From Pararhizobium sp. IMCC3301 (GTDB lineage Bacteria > Pseudomonadota > Alphaproteobacteria > Rhizobiales > GCA-2746425): 64,000 nucleotides of DNA. This document shows positions 39,025 to 50,545 of the stretch, one piece after another. A model generated the notes under the pieces. That model searched no databases and had not been told where the DNA came from. It was given only the letters and a program-made list of their open reading frames with translations. Location: contig NZ_CP132336.1 of NCBI RefSeq assembly GCF_030758315.1, positions 2,137,001 to 2,201,000 of the forward strand, in the 5' to 3' direction. Position numbers and translations under genes: made by a program. The number at the start of each line of letters is the position of its first letter. Position 1 is the first letter of the stretch.

Positions 39025-41805
39025 CTAAATCGTCTCTTCCGCATTTCCCACCAGTATATCACGTTTGCCGGCATGGTTGGGAGCGCTGATGACACCTTCC
39101 TGTTCCATCCGTTCGATGATCGAGGCTGCCCGGTTATAGCCTATTGACAACCGCCGTTGCACATAGCTGGTGGAGACCTTCTTGTCGCGCAGCACGACTG
39201 CCACCGCCTGATCGTAAAGATCTGCTTCGCCGCCGTCACCGCCGCCGGTCATCGCATCGAGCACTGCAGAGGTTTCCACCTCATCTTCATTGGTAATGGC
39301 TTCCAGATATTCAGGCACACCCTGGGTCTGCAGATGGGCGACAATTTCTTCCACTTCCTGATCATCGACAAACGGGCCGTGAACGCGCTGAATGCGTCCG
39401 CCACCAGCCATGAACAACATATCGCCCATGCCCAGAAGTTGTTCGGCACCCTGTTCGCCAAGAATCGTCCGGCTGTCGATTTTCGAGGTCACCTGGAATG
39501 AAATCCGGGTCGGGAAATTTGCCTTGATGGTGCCGGTAATAACATCCACGGAAGGCCGCTGTGTCGCCATCACCACATGAATTCCGGCTGCGCGGGCCAT
39601 TTGTGCAAGCCGCTGGACGGTCCCTTCAATTTCCTTGCCGGCAACCATCATCAGGTCCGCCATCTCATCGATGATGACGACAATATATGGCATCTTCTCC
39701 AGATTGAGCTCTTCCTGCTCGTAAATCGCTTCACCGGTTTCATGGTCAAAGCCGGTCTGCACGGTCCGAGTCATGACTTCGCGCTTTTTGGACGCCTGCG
39801 CCACACGGCTGTTGAAACCGTCAATGTTGCGCACACCCAGTTTGGACATTTTCTTGTAGCGGTCTTCCATCTCCCGCACGGTCCATTTCAGCGCCACAAC
39901 CGCCTTTTTCGGATCGGTTACCACCGGTGTCAGCAGATGCGGAATTCCGTCATAGACCGACAGCTCCAGCATTTTGGGATCGATCATGATCAAACGGCAC
40001 TGGTCCGGTGTCATGCGGTAGAGCAGCGACAGGATCATGGTATTGATTGCAACCGATTTACCCGATCCGGTTGTTCCGGCGACCAGAAGATGCGGCATTT
40101 TCGCCAGATCAGCGATCACCGCCTCACCGCCAATGGTCTTGCCCAGACACAGCGCCAGTTTCGCCTTGGTTTTCTCAAAATCACTGGAATCCAGCAATTC
40201 GCGCAGGAACACGGTTTCGCGTTTTGCATTGGGCAATTCAATGCCGATGGCATTGCGTCCCGGGATCACCGCAACACGGGCGGCGATGGCACTCATCGAG
40301 CGTGCAATATCATCTGCCAGGCCGATAACGCGCGAGGACTTGATGCCCGGAGCCGGCTCCAGTTCATATAGGGTCACCACCGGGCCGGGACGCACATTGA
40401 TGATTTCGCCCCGCACGCCAAAATCCTCCAGCACACCTTCCAGCAGCCTGGCGTTCTGCTCCAGCGCATCAGTGTTGAGATTGGCACTGGCATTTGTGTG
40501 CACCGGTTCTGACAGAAAATGCAGTGACGGCAATTCGTAGTCCTGGCTGCCAAGCAGATCCGGCTGGGCTTCGCGGCTGGCCCGCTTTCCTGGTTTCGGC
40601 GTGGGTTTGGGTGCCGTGACGCGGTTTTGCGGAGCTGCATGTGCACGTTGCGCCGCCCCTGGTCGTTTGGCCTGGCCTTCCGTTTCAGCCGTCCTCACGT
40701 CGGCGGCCGCCGCCCGCGCGACAGTGCCGGGCCGGGCGCTCTGTTGAGAAACCTCGTCGGACCAGACGTCTGCAGGCTGTTGATCATAGGCAACAAATTC
40801 ACCATCGACCCAGTCTCCGGCCTCCGGGGCATCAGAATCCCTGTCGTCTTCCTGCCAGGACCGGGCGGAGCTGTCCTGCCTGCGTTCAACAGCAGACATG
40901 GACGGTTCGCTGCGAGCGGTTACACGGTTTCGCCGGCCTTCGGCACGGGCGGTTTTTCCCGATCCGGCCAGTTTGCGCAAGGCGCGTCCGGTCATTGCCC
41001 TGGAGCTGAGCGCCAGATGAACCATCGCCCCAACCCCGTAAGCGGCAACGGCACTGATCCCGAAGCCACTGGACGGCTCATCATCATAATCATCTTCATA
41101 ATCGTCACGGGAAGGCGCGTAATCCGGCTCGCTGTGTACCGGCTGTGCTGCACCAGAGCGCCGCCAGACAGCCATGACAAAGCTGAATACGCAGATCAGG
41201 CCGAATATCACCGCAGTCAGATAGGATATGAAGCCGGAAAACAGGTTTCCGAAAGCGGCAACCGGCAGCCAGATCATGACATCGCCAACGACACCGCCCA
41301 GTCCCATCGGCAAGGGCCAGTTCGCCGTCACCGGAAGGGCGGAAACCGTGCCCGCTGCAAACACCATTGCAGCCACGCTGAATCCGATGCGTCGCTTGTG
41401 CCGCAACAAGCGCTGGCCGAACACCAGCCGCCAGCCCCAGACCGCAAGGATCAGCAGCAGAATGATGGATCCAAGACCGAAAAACTGCATGAACAGATCA
41501 GCGGTAATCGCGCCTGGCGCGCCCAACGCATTCCGCGGCTGTCCCGACGCGGCAAAATTGAGGCTCGGATCCTGAACCGACCAGGTTGCAAGCGATGCCG
41601 CCCCGGCCGCGGCAATTGCGATCAGCAGCAGACCGCTGGCGGCAGACAGGTTACGTCCCAACCAGTAGCGTATGCCATGGCGTTCCGAAATTGAGGGGAT
41701 CTGATTGGCATAGGCCAATTGATCGGCAATCTGCCGGTCGGCATCATAATCCACATAATTCAGGGGGCCGGCTGTATGAATCTGAAATGAAGCAGCATTA
41801 CGCAT
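39025..41805 (-). CDS. ftsK: DNA translocase FtsK
   Basis: The ATG at 41805, inside the end of the aminotransferase gene, gives 926 residues. Four membrane helices lie between about 54 and 220, then a low-complexity linker (residues 225-450). The motor domain has Walker [18 protein letters not shown] near residue 573 and Walker [17 protein letters not shown]-terminal gamma winged helix ([20 protein letters not shown]) reads KOPS sites. It coordinates segregation with division and activates XerCD. Confidence 0.95.
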   Translation of the reverse strand: MRNAASFQIHTAGPLNYVDYDADRQIADQLAYANQIPSISERHGIRYWLGRNLSAASGLLLIAIAAAGAASLATWSVQDPSLNFAASGQPRNALGAPGAITADLFMQFFGLGSIILLLILAVWGWRLVFGQRLLRHKRRIGFSVAAMVFAAGTVSALPVTANWPLPMGLGGVVGDVMIWLPVAAFGNLFSGFISYLTAVIFGLICVFSFVMAVWRRSGAAQPVHSEPDYAPSRDDYEDDYDDEPSSGFGISAVAAYGVGAMVHLALSSRAMTGRALRKLAGSGKTARAEGRRNRVTARSEPSMSAVERRQDSSARSWQEDDRDSDAPEAGDWVDGEFVAYDQQPADVWSDEVSQQSARPGTVARAAAADVRTAETEGQAKRPGAAQRAHAAPQNRVTAPKPTPKPGKRASREAQPDLLGSQDYELPSLHFLSEPVHTNASANLNTDALEQNARLLEGVLEDFGVRGEIINVRPGPVVTLYELEPAPGIKSSRVIGLADDIARSMSAIAARVAVIPGRNAIGIELPNAKRETVFLRELLDSSDFEKTKAKLALCLGKTIGGEAVIADLAKMPHLLVAGTTGSGKSVAINTMILSLLYRMTPDQCRLIMIDPKMLELSVYDGIPHLLTPVVTDPKKAVVALKWTVREMEDRYKKMSKLGVRNIDGFNSRVAQASKKREVMTRTVQTGFDHETGEAIYEQEELNLEKMPYIVVIIDEMADLMMVAGKEIEGTVQRLAQMARAAGIHVVMATQRPSVDVITGTIKANFPTRISFQVTSKIDSRTILGEQGAEQLLGMGDMLFMAGGGRIQRVHGPFVDDQEVEEIVAHLQTQGVPEYLEAITNEDEVETSAVLDAMTGGGDGGEADLYDQAVAVVLRDKKVSTSYVQRRLSIGYNRAASIIERMEQEGVISAPNHAGKRDILVGNAEETI

Positions 41806-43147
41806 GAAACTTACCTGTCTGCTCGTTTTGAGGGTGTGAACTCCCGGATGATTTTGGGTTTGATTTCCGGGTTGAAATTTGTGGCAATTGCTCAAGACAG
41901 TGCCTGAGACGGTTGATGGCCTCGTCCGTTGTCGCCAGATCGTGGACAAGGGCAATCCGGATAAAACCATCGGAGCGGTTTTGTCCTGTGCCGTTTTCAT
42001 CTGTCTCGTCCGCCGTCAGATAGGCACCGGGCACAACCCGCAGGCCGGCCTCTTTCCAAAGGTGCAGAGCCATGGCTTCTCCGGGCATGTATGAACTGCA
42101 ATCAGCCCACAGAAAAAAGCCGCCTTCAGGGATTCGCAATGGCAACAGCGACGCCAGCGCAGCCTGCGCCATGTCGAATTTGGCATTATAGAGTCGACGG
42201 TTCTCAGCCACATGTGTCTCGTCAGCAAACGCCGCCGCGGCCACGGCCTGCAGCGGCATCGGCACTTGCGGGGCGGCCATATTTCTGAATTTCGCAAGTT
42301 CGCGAAGAAACTCGGCGTCACCGGCCATAAAGCCGACGCGCAATCCAGGCAGATTGGAGCGTTTTGACAGCGAGTTGAAACTGACGACATGGGCCAGCGA
42401 ACCTACGGCCCGCGCTGCTTCCAGTATTCCGGTCGGGGGCCTGTCCCGGTAAATTTCGGAATAGCACTCATCAGCGAAAATCATAAAATTGTGGCGTGCC
42501 GCAAGTGCAATCAGGCTCTGCCAATATTCCAGTGGCGCACAATTGCCCTGAGGATTTGTCGGCGACGCCACATAGACAGCCACCGTATCGGCGAGCAGTT
42601 CCGGGGCCAGGGCAGCAAAATCGGGCAAGCCCTGCAGGCTTTCCGCCGCCATGCCTTCTGCCACGCTGTCAGGCGGGCTTAAAAACCGGCAACCGGCTGC
42701 CTTCGCCGCCGCCGCATAGGTCTGGTAAAACGGGTTTGGCGAAAACACCAGCGGATCGTCGACCGGTTTTCGTCGTTTTGCTTCAAACAACGCAAAGAAC
42801 AGCCCTTCGCGCGATCCGTTCAGCGGCAGGATGGCGTCCTCTCCGACCAGCCCGTCCAGAGCATATCTGTGATCCAGCCATTGGCGCACCGATTGGAGGA
42901 ATTCCGGCGTTCCCTTACTCGGGGGGTAGTGGCGAAATTCCGCCGTTTTCTGCATCAGAACCGGTTCCACAAACGCCGGCATCTGGTGCTGCGGCCCGCC
43001 GACACCCAGATCAATTTCCGTCTGCCCCGGCTCAATCCCGTCGAGCAGTGTGGTGACGCGCTGAAACGGCGAACCCGGCAACTCCAGAGAGGCGGGTCGC
43101 TTGGCATTGGTTTGCAATATGGATTTATCGGGCGGGACCGAACGCAT
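41798..43147 (-). CDS. Class I/II aminotransferase
   Basis: This 449-residue PLP enzyme has the Schiff-base Lys in [34 protein letters not shown] and [12 protein letters not shown]. It resembles aspartate or succinyldiaminopimelate transaminases. It ends eight bases inside the ftsK start on the same strand, so the two are coupled, a neighbourhood seen in several alphaproteobacteria. The substrate is uncertain. Confidence 0.88.
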   Translation of the reverse strand: MRSVPPDKSILQTNAKRPASLELPGSPFQRVTTLLDGIEPGQTEIDLGVGGPQHQMPAFVEPVLMQKTAEFRHYPPSKGTPEFLQSVRQWLDHRYALDGLVGEDAILPLNGSREGLFFALFEAKRRKPVDDPLVFSPNPFYQTYAAAAKAAGCRFLSPPDSVAEGMAAESLQGLPDFAALAPELLADTVAVYVASPTNPQGNCAPLEYWQSLIALAARHNFMIFADECYSEIYRDRPPTGILEAARAVGSLAHVVSFNSLSKRSNLPGLRVGFMAGDAEFLRELAKFRNMAAPQVPMPLQAVAAAAFADETHVAENRRLYNAKFDMAQAALASLLPLRIPEGGFFLWADCSSYMPGEAMALHLWKEAGLRVVPGAYLTADETDENGTGQNRSDGFIRIALVHDLATTDEAINRLRHCLEQLPQISTRKSNPKSSGSSHPQNEQTGKFHA

Positions 43148-43259
43148 GAAACACTACCTGAGAATACGCAGAACTGGCCGAGATAGTAGGGGCTTTTGGT
43201 TAAGCGCCCTTTAACCACGACAGCTTCAATGCGGTAAATCCGGATGCGTGGAGCCAATG

Positions 43260-43290
43260 AAAAACCCGGAATGCCAGGCAATCCGGGTTT
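43260..43290 (-). terminator. Terminator of the glnK-amtB operon
   Basis: AAACCCGGA and TCCGGGTTT pair over 9 bases around an inner TGCC/GGCA stem. On the minus strand the hairpin is followed by TTTTT. It lies about 55 bases after the amtB stop and also separates amtB from the aminotransferase gene. Confidence 0.8.
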
Positions 43291-43344
43291 CTGCGCTGCG
43301 TTCTGGAGGTCTATTCAGCGTATCGTGCTGAATGATCGGCCGGA

Positions 43345-44721
43345 TCAGATGCGCTGGCTGCCCTGACCGAACTCCGGATAGGCTTCGATGCCAACTTCCG
43401 CCTTGTCCATGCCCATCGCTTCCTCTTCCGCACTCGGACGCAGGCCGATTGTGGCTTTCAGCAAGCCCCAGACCAGACCGGATGCGATAAAGGTAAAGGC
43501 ACCGATGGACACAACCCCGACAAACTGAACCCAATAGGTCGCATCGCTGTTGCTGAACGGCACAATCATTGTGCCCCAGATACCGGCCAGAAGATGAACC
43601 GGAATCGCACCCACCACATCATCGATTTTCAGCTTGTCGAGCATGGGTACGGCGAACACCACAATGACACCGCCGACACCGCCGATGATGACGGACGTGA
43701 AAATACTTGGTGCCAGCGGTTCTGCGGTGATCGAAACCAGACCTGCCAAAGCACCATTGAGTGCCATGGTGACATCAACTTTCTTGTAGATGATCTGTGT
43801 CAGAATGACGGCAGCAATCACACCACCACTGGCAGCAAGATTGGTGTTGACAAATATGCGTGAGATATCGGTGACATCGGCGATTGTGCCCATGGCAAGC
43901 TGAGACGCACCGTTAAAGCCGAACCAGCCCAGCCACAGAATGAAAGTGCCGAGAGTCGCCAGTGGAATCGACGAACCGGGCATTGCGACAACCTGGCCAT
44001 CGGCGGTATATTTCCCAGCCCTGGCACCCAGCAGAATGGCACCGGACAAAGCCGCCCAGCCACCGACGGAGTGAACCAGTGTGGAGCCGGCAAAATCGGA
44101 AAAGCCCATGCCATCAAGCCAGCCTGCGCCCCATTCCCAGGACCCGGTGATCGGGTAGAGAATGCCGGTCAGAACGGCCGTAAAAATCAGGAATGGCCAC
44201 AATTTGATACGCTCGGCAAGCGTGCCGGAGACAATTGAAGCCGTTGCAGCGCAGAACACCATCTGGAAGAACCAGTCTGACGCGCCGGAATATCCGGTCG
44301 CCAGATCATTGCCGCCAACCGGGTCTATGATTTTCGGTGTCGGTGTACCGAAATAACCGCCATCGACACCGGAATACATCAGATTGTAACCGATGAGCCA
44401 GAACATCAGGCCGGCAATGGAATACAGCGAGATGTTTTTCAGGCATTGCATGGAAACGTTTTTGCTGCGCACCAGGCCGGCTTCCAGCATGGCAAAGCCT
44501 GCGGCCATCCACATGACGAGGAAACCACCGATCAAAAACAGCATTGTGTTGAGAATATAGGCAATATCAACGCTTGCTGCAAAACTGGCCAGCGCATCGG
44601 GTGTCGTCGCTTCCTGACCAAAAGCTGTACCAGAACTCAGCGACAGGACACTGAGAGACAGGACACCCAGCAACAGGGTGCCAGCACCCAGGCCGGTTTT
44701 TTTCAAAATCAAAGACATCAT
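43345..44721 (-). CDS. amtB: Ammonium transporter
   Basis: This 458-residue Amt protein starts with a signal-like segment (LLLGVLSLSVLSLSSGTAFG) followed by the channel. Conserved pieces include FWLIGYNLMYSG, the His-containing DFAGSTLVHSVGGWAALSG and GFNGASQLAM. It takes up ammonium under nitrogen limitation and is blocked by GlnK. It follows glnK by 42 bases. Confidence 0.96.
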   Translation of the reverse strand: MMSLILKKTGLGAGTLLLGVLSLSVLSLSSGTAFGQEATTPDALASFAASVDIAYILNTMLFLIGGFLVMWMAAGFAMLEAGLVRSKNVSMQCLKNISLYSIAGLMFWLIGYNLMYSGVDGGYFGTPTPKIIDPVGGNDLATGYSGASDWFFQMVFCAATASIVSGTLAERIKLWPFLIFTAVLTGILYPITGSWEWGAGWLDGMGFSDFAGSTLVHSVGGWAALSGAILLGARAGKYTADGQVVAMPGSSIPLATLGTFILWLGWFGFNGASQLAMGTIADVTDISRIFVNTNLAASGGVIAAVILTQIIYKKVDVTMALNGALAGLVSITAEPLAPSIFTSVIIGGVGGVIVVFAVPMLDKLKIDDVVGAIPVHLLAGIWGTMIVPFSNSDATYWVQFVGVVSIGAFTFIASGLVWGLLKATIGLRPSAEEEAMGMDKAEVGIEAYPEFGQGSQRI

Positions 44722-44763
44722 TTTATTCGTTCCTTGGGACTTTTTCTTTAAACCACGCGCAGT

Positions 44764-45414
<651 letters not shown>

Positions 45415-46320
45415 TTAGACGATTTGGCGGATGAGGCCTTCCTGAGCAACAGAAGCAATCAGTTTTCCATCGCGGCTGTAGATCGATCCACGGCAAAAGC
45501 CTCTGGCATTTGACGAACTTGGACTGTCCTGGCTGTACAGCATCCAGTCATGGGCCTGGAACGGGCGGTGAAACCACATGGCGTGGTCAAGACTGGCCAT
45601 CTGCAACTTGCCGACAAACATATTCAGCCCGTGGGCAAACAGCGCCGTATCCAGCAGCGTCATATCCGACATATAGGCCAGAGCGCATTTTTGCAGGGCG
45701 GCATCATCCGGCAGGGGGCTGCTGCTGCGCACCCAGACCTTCTGGAGCGGCGGCAGCTTTTCCCGGCTGACATAATGCGTCAGGTCAATCGGGCGGAATT
45801 CAATCGGGCGGTCGCGTTCCCAATAGCGTTTCACCGGTGCCGGCACATTGGGCTGGCTCAGCATCATTGCCTTCATCTCCGATTCGCCCATCAGGCTCTC
45901 CGGATCCGGTACCGCGTCCATATCAATCTGGTGCTCAAGCCCCTCTTCCAGCACCTGAAACGAGGCTGACATGATGAAAATCTCTTTGCCGTGCTGAAAC
46001 GCAACCACGCGCCTGGTGCAGAAACTGCGACCGTCACGAACCCGTTCAACCTCGTAGAATATCGGAATACTGGGATCGCCGGGACGTAGAAAATAGCCAT
46101 GCAGCGAATGCAGCACCCGGTCTTCAACGCTTCGCGAAGCCGCCACCAGAGCCTGACCGATCACCTGGCCGCCATAGACCCGTTGCCAGCCATCCTGCGG
46201 GCTCTGACCACGATATCTGTCTGCCTCAATCCGCTCCAGATCCAGAATCGCCATCATCCGGTCAATTGCGGATCGGGAGTTTGCCGCGGCTTCTGGCTTG
46301 TCGGTTTCAGACCCGGTCAT
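45415..46320 (-). CDS. tesB: Acyl-CoA thioesterase II
   Basis: The 301-residue protein is a double hotdog thioesterase. It has VYGGQVIGQALVAASRSVED and LHSLHGYFLRPGDPSIPIFY, the standard TesB landmarks, and ends with ARGFCRGSIYSRDGKLIASV. It hydrolyses medium and long acyl-CoA. It is divergent from the UbiH-type gene. Confidence 0.92.
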   Translation of the reverse strand: MTGSETDKPEAAANSRSAIDRMMAILDLERIEADRYRGQSPQDGWQRVYGGQVIGQALVAASRSVEDRVLHSLHGYFLRPGDPSIPIFYEVERVRDGRSFCTRRVVAFQHGKEIFIMSASFQVLEEGLEHQIDMDAVPDPESLMGESEMKAMMLSQPNVPAPVKRYWERDRPIEFRPIDLTHYVSREKLPPLQKVWVRSSSPLPDDAALQKCALAYMSDMTLLDTALFAHGLNMFVGKLQMASLDHAMWFHRPFQAHDWMLYSQDSPSSSNARGFCRGSIYSRDGKLIASVAQEGLIRQIV

Positions 46321-46495
46321 CAGGTTCTCCAGGAGCGCTGTTGAGAGAGATACAATATCTCGCTGCGCCTTTCTCTAACAAGTGTCCGGCCTGCAGCCAA
46401 TGCGGATTTGGCGCGAAAATCTCTGCCCGCATGTTGAAAGCCATGCTAGATAAGGCCATCTTCAGCCTGACCCGTGTGAAATCTGGAACAGCACC

Positions 46496-47764
46496 ATGGC
46501 CGCAACCAAATCCTCGAACCAGAATGCCGATGGACCCGAAATTCCCTTTGATGTGGTGATTGCTGGTGCCGGTTATGCCGGTCTGGCCATGGCGCTTGCC
46601 CTGAAAACATCCCTTCCGGACATGAAGGTCGGCATCATTGATCCGCGCGATCCGCGCGCCCCGTCGGAAGATCAGAGATCGTCCGCAATTGCCGCTTCCG
46701 GTCGCAATCTGTTTCAGGCGCTGGGCGTTTGGGATGATATGGTATCCGCGGCCGAGCCAATCCGCGAGATGATTGTTACGGACAGCGAGACCGGAGATGC
46801 CGTGCGTCCGGTTTTTCTGACTTTTGCAGGCGACGCTGACAGCGCTGCGCCTTTTGCCCATATGGTGCCCAATCAGGTCATGGTGCACACACTTGCCGTT
46901 GCAGCGGAAAATCGCGGCCTTGAATTTCTGCCGCCCGGCCGGGTCACTCATTTTTCCCTGGACGGGCCGGTTCAGCGCCTTACCTTGAGCACAGGCAAAA
47001 TAATCATGACCCGATTGTTGATTGCTGCCGATGGTGTGCGCTCCGCCCTGCGCCAACTGGCCGGTATCAGAACCGTGGGCTGGCAGTATGGCCAGAGCGC
47101 TATTGTCTGCACCATTTCCCACACCGAACCGCATCATGGCCGCGCCTGGGAGCATTTCCTGCCCGCCGGTCCTTTTGCAATTCTGCCGCTGCCATCAAAA
47201 GGGGATCAGCACCGCTCCTCGCTGGTCTGGACCGAGGCCGATGGCGATGCAAAACGTTTGGTCGCGGGCGATGAGTTCACCTTTCGCATGGAACTGGAAC
47301 GCCGCATCGGCCATGAATTGGGCACGCTGTCGCTGGCCAGTCCACGACAGTCATTTCCGCTCGGTCTGATGGTCGCCCGGGATTTTGTCCGCCCGCGCTT
47401 CGCTTTGCTGGGAGATGCAGCTCACGGTATCCATCCGATTGCCGGTCAGGGCCTGAATCTGGGTCTGCGTGACGTCGCCGCCCTAGCGGAAACTCTGGTC
47501 GATGCAGCCCGTCTGGGGCTTGATTTCGGCACATTGGACGTGTTGCAGAATTACGAGCGCTGGCGCCGCGCCGACACCGTTCAAATGGCAGCCACCACCG
47601 ATATACTCAACCGCCTGTTCTCCAACAACCTGCCGCCGATACGTCTGGCCCGCACATTCGGCCTTGGACTGGTCAACCGGATGCCGGGGCTGAAAAAACG
47701 CTTTATCGGCGAGGCCGCTGGCTTTTCCGCTCAGCCCAAGCTGCTGCAGGGCGAGTTGATCTGA
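46496..47764 (+). CDS. UbiH/COQ6-type ubiquinone biosynthesis hydroxylase
   Basis: This 422-residue FAD enzyme has the N-terminal FAD loop VVIAGAGYAGLAMALALK, the DG motif AADGVRSALRQLAG and the C-terminal GDAAHGIHPIAGQGLNLGLR. These mark the UbiH/UbiF/UbiL/COQ6 family that hydroxylates the ubiquinone ring. Which carbon it modifies cannot be told. The DUF3291 gene starts two bases after its stop. Confidence 0.9.
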   Translation: MAATKSSNQNADGPEIPFDVVIAGAGYAGLAMALALKTSLPDMKVGIIDPRDPRAPSEDQRSSAIAASGRNLFQALGVWDDMVSAAEPIREMIVTDSETGDAVRPVFLTFAGDADSAAPFAHMVPNQVMVHTLAVAAENRGLEFLPPGRVTHFSLDGPVQRLTLSTGKIIMTRLLIAADGVRSALRQLAGIRTVGWQYGQSAIVCTISHTEPHHGRAWEHFLPAGPFAILPLPSKGDQHRSSLVWTEADGDAKRLVAGDEFTFRMELERRIGHELGTLSLASPRQSFPLGLMVARDFVRPRFALLGDAAHGIHPIAGQGLNLGLRDVAALAETLVDAARLGLDFGTLDVLQNYERWRRADTVQMAATTDILNRLFSNNLPPIRLARTFGLGLVNRMPGLKKRFIGEAAGFSAQPKLLQGELI

Positions 47765-47765
47765 A

Positions 47766-48263
47766 GTGCGCCTCGCCGCCTATAATTTCGGTGTTTTCAA
47801 GCAGCCGGCAGAAGATGCTCAAAATGAGGGCTGGCGCGAACGCCATGATCCGCTGATGCACCACGTCGGCAGCGCCCCGGGCTTTGTCGCCCGCTCCGGC
47901 TATGATGGCGAACCGGGACCGCCAAGTTGGGGCACCCAGATTTTTCCCCGGTTTTATCACGAGCGCGGCGATGGCTGGTCACCGGCCACCCTGTCGCTGT
48001 GGCTGGATTTGCAATCGCTATTCAACTTCACCTATTCCGGCCTGCACCGGGAGGCATTCGTTCTTGGCAAAACCTGGTTTGAGCGCGGAGTCTGGCCTCC
48101 CTATGTGTTGTGGTGGGTGGAAGCCGACCATATCCCGGACTGGGCTGAGGGCGTGGCACGCTTTGAATATCTCCATGATCACGGCTCAACACCGCATGCC
48201 TTCAACTTCAAGCAGGCCTTTGACGGGGCCGGCCAACCGACGCGCTTGCGGCAGGCGACATAG
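47766..48263 (+). CDS. DUF3291 protein
   Basis: The GTG start gives 165 residues. The family pattern is clear: RLAAYNFGVFKQP at the start, ATLSLWLDLQSLFNFTYSG in the middle and RGVWPPYVLWWVEADH near the end. DUF3291 is related to dimeric alpha-beta barrel monooxygenases, with no proven role. It is closely linked to the UbiH-type gene. Confidence 0.78.
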   Translation: MRLAAYNFGVFKQPAEDAQNEGWRERHDPLMHHVGSAPGFVARSGYDGEPGPPSWGTQIFPRFYHERGDGWSPATLSLWLDLQSLFNFTYSGLHREAFVLGKTWFERGVWPPYVLWWVEADHIPDWAEGVARFEYLHDHGSTPHAFNFKQAFDGAGQPTRLRQAT

Positions 48264-48278
48264 GACAATAGAGCCGGA

Positions 48279-49256
48279 CTATTTCGCTGCAGAACTGTGT
48301 TGCCGGACCTTCCCCGTATGGACAAATTCCGTAGCCGCACGAATCGTATCAGGCGCATATAGAATGCGCCGGTGGCCCAGACCCGGCATGGGTTGCAAGG
48401 TGACCTTTGCGCTGGATGCGGCCATCGCTTGCGCGCCTGAAAAAGGCACCTCCTTGTCATCCGGCGCATGCAACAGCAACGTCGGTACGCAAGCCTCCTG
48501 CAGCATGTCGGCACTTTCAAAATGCTCAAGCGGCCGTCCGGCCAGCGGCACAACCAATTCATCGAACAGGGTCTGGGTTTTGCGATTGAGACCGACCGCG
48601 CGCCCGAATCCGTGAAAAATCCATTGCATCGAATGCGGCGTGGCGATCAGCACAAGCCGCTTCAATGGTACTTTGGCAAATACCGGAATGAGGCCAGACA
48701 CAAGTGTACAGGCTACGGCACCGCCGAAGGAATGCGCGATAATGCTGTGCCAGGGCCCGGTGCGCTGGTGCAGCTCGCTCATCGCGTTGACCGCTTTGGG
48801 CAGATGCAACTGCCGCGCTGACGAATTGCCATGCGCCGGCAAATCCACTGCGACAACACGATAGCCTTTGGCTAGGAGTGGGCTGGCAAAACTCAACATA
48901 TAGGAGGAGCGGCCGGTCCAGCCGTGGACCAGAACCACTGTTTTTGTGGAATCCGACACTGTCTGGGGATCAAAAATATAGCTCCGCAAATTCTGATCAT
49001 TTGCCGTGCCTTGGGTCTGGTCAATTCCGTCAGCGTCAAAACGCGGCCCGTCGCGATAGGGGACATCCATTTGTGTCGCGGCAGCGAGGCGTTTTTCAGC
49101 GCGCCGCGTCATCGCCGTCTCCCGGTCTGATAGAGCGTTGCTTCGCGGCGGTGTGCAGAACAGTCGAAAAGCTGTTCTGGCCGTCAGCGCCGGTGCCAGA
49201 ACATTGCCGATCGACACCGCAAACCGCAATGCTTTCAAACCTGTGGACGTCACCAT
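48279..49256 (-). CDS. Alpha/beta hydrolase
   Basis: The 325-residue protein has the hydrolase fold from residue 105 (VVLVHGWTGRSSYMLSFASP). The nucleophile Ser lies in IIAHSFGGAVACTLV, the acid in LHAPDDKEVPF and the His in GLGHRRILYAP. The N-terminal 90 residues are basic and unassigned. The substrate is unknown. It is convergent with DUF3291, 15 bases apart. Confidence 0.85.
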   Translation of the reverse strand: MVTSTGLKALRFAVSIGNVLAPALTARTAFRLFCTPPRSNALSDRETAMTRRAEKRLAAATQMDVPYRDGPRFDADGIDQTQGTANDQNLRSYIFDPQTVSDSTKTVVLVHGWTGRSSYMLSFASPLLAKGYRVVAVDLPAHGNSSARQLHLPKAVNAMSELHQRTGPWHSIIAHSFGGAVACTLVSGLIPVFAKVPLKRLVLIATPHSMQWIFHGFGRAVGLNRKTQTLFDELVVPLAGRPLEHFESADMLQEACVPTLLLHAPDDKEVPFSGAQAMAASSAKVTLQPMPGLGHRRILYAPDTIRAATEFVHTGKVRQHSSAAK

Positions 49257-49444
49257 ATGTTACAATCCTGGCGGGCGATGCGGTCTCAATTAAGCCGGAG
49301 AGCAGACCCCATTTATCTTTATATAGTGTCAGTCTGTGGCAAGTGCAGGGGATGTGAGCCCGCACCCTCAAGATCAGGCACCCGCACCGGATCGCCCCAG
49401 TGTGGGCGTGTCAGTGCGGGCCTTCGCAGCGCGGATCGGTTACC

Positions 49445-49807
49445 TTACGCTTTCTGCCGCGCCAGCATCAGTTCGATGCGCTTCAATTCGCGAATGATCC
49501 GGTCCGCCTGCATTTGCGGCGTCAGGCTCAGCTTCAACTGGGTCGCCATCAGCGCCAGGGTTACGGCCGAAAGGCCCCATTTCAGGGCGGGCAACATGTC
49601 CGTTGCTGCAAAGAAACGGAACCCGGCCCATACCGCGCCGACAAACATCGCGGTCTGCACGATCATCAGCACCCATGTCACCCACCCCAGCTTGCCGGAA
49701 AACTGGCTGATGCCAAGAGCAAAGAACCCCAGTTCCTCGGTCTGATGCAGAATGTCACGGTCCTGCTCTTCCAGGGCTTCTTCAATCAGTCTGTCCAATT
49801 TATTCAT
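49445..49807 (-). CDS. DUF6768 membrane protein, partner of the ECF sigma factor
   Basis: The ATG at 49807 gives 120 residues. A charged N-terminal helix (DRLIEEALEEQDRDILHQTE) precedes two membrane segments (WVTWVLMIVQTAMFVGAVWA and LSAVTLALMATQLKL) and a basic tail. The start overlaps the end of the sigma factor gene by eight bases. This type of small membrane protein accompanies such sigma genes and may act on the sigma factor. No anti-sigma motif is visible. Confidence 0.7.
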   Translation of the reverse strand: MNKLDRLIEEALEEQDRDILHQTEELGFFALGISQFSGKLGWVTWVLMIVQTAMFVGAVWAGFRFFAATDMLPALKWGLSAVTLALMATQLKLSLTPQMQADRIIRELKRIELMLARQKA

Positions 49808-50360
49808 CACTGTCTCCTGTCAGAATGTGTTTCAGTTTACTGCGCGCATGCATCAACCGCGTTTTGATGGTTCCCACCGGCACATCAAGCGCGATCGCAA
49901 CCTCGACAACGCTCATATCTTCCAGATAGAACAGGGCGATGGTGGCGGCATGTCCGGGCGGCAGAGCATCAATCGCCGCCCGCACTTTTGTGGCATCAGA
50001 AGCGTCCACAAAATCGCCGGCTCCGTCTTCGAGCGCCGTGCCGGCTTCAAGGGTCAACTCCTGCGCCAATCTGCGCCGGGATGCTTTACCGTCAATCAAA
50101 CGACCGCATTTGCGCGTCACAATCCGCATTGACCAGGCCGGAAAACTCATTGGGTCCCGTAACGCTCGAAGGCCGCGAAAGATATCAACCCAGGCTTCCT
50201 GCACCGCGTCTCTGGCTTCTTCGCGATTGCCCAGAAGACGTGTGGCGTGGCTCAAAAGCCGCGGTCCGCGCAATTCTACCAGACGCGTAAAAGCCGTTCT
50301 GTCTCCCAGCCTGGCGCTGGCCACAAGGTAGTCTTCAAGGATGCGGCTCGCGCGGCGCAT
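49800..50360 (-). CDS. ECF-type RNA polymerase sigma factor
   Basis: The ATG at 50360 follows GAGAGG and gives 186 residues. Region 2 reads LGNREEARDAVQEAWVDIFR and region 4 reads LPPGHAATIALFYLEDMSVV then VPVGTIKTRLMHARSKLK, the DNA-binding helix. Region 3 is missing, as in ECF factors. Its partner is the overlapping membrane protein gene. Target promoters are not visible here. Confidence 0.88.
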   Translation of the reverse strand: MRRASRILEDYLVASARLGDRTAFTRLVELRGPRLLSHATRLLGNREEARDAVQEAWVDIFRGLRALRDPMSFPAWSMRIVTRKCGRLIDGKASRRRLAQELTLEAGTALEDGAGDFVDASDATKVRAAIDALPPGHAATIALFYLEDMSVVEVAIALDVPVGTIKTRLMHARSKLKHILTGDSDE

Positions 50361-50545
50361 AACACCTCTCAAAATACGGTTCTCATAGCTAAGGTGCACC
50401 CGCCGTCTCAACCGGTTCAATATAATCTCCAGAATATTTCAGGTTACATTGAAACAGTTCGTGCGCTTGATGATCTCACATCTTTTGAATTTCCGGCAAA
50501 GACGGTATAGAGCCGCAGCCATCAGTCACCTGGACAGTACCCTCA

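Noticed and set aside
40627-41694. Open plus-strand frame of 355 codons antisense to ftsK
   Set aside because: It covers the low-complexity linker of FtsK. No ribosome binding site or family match supports it.
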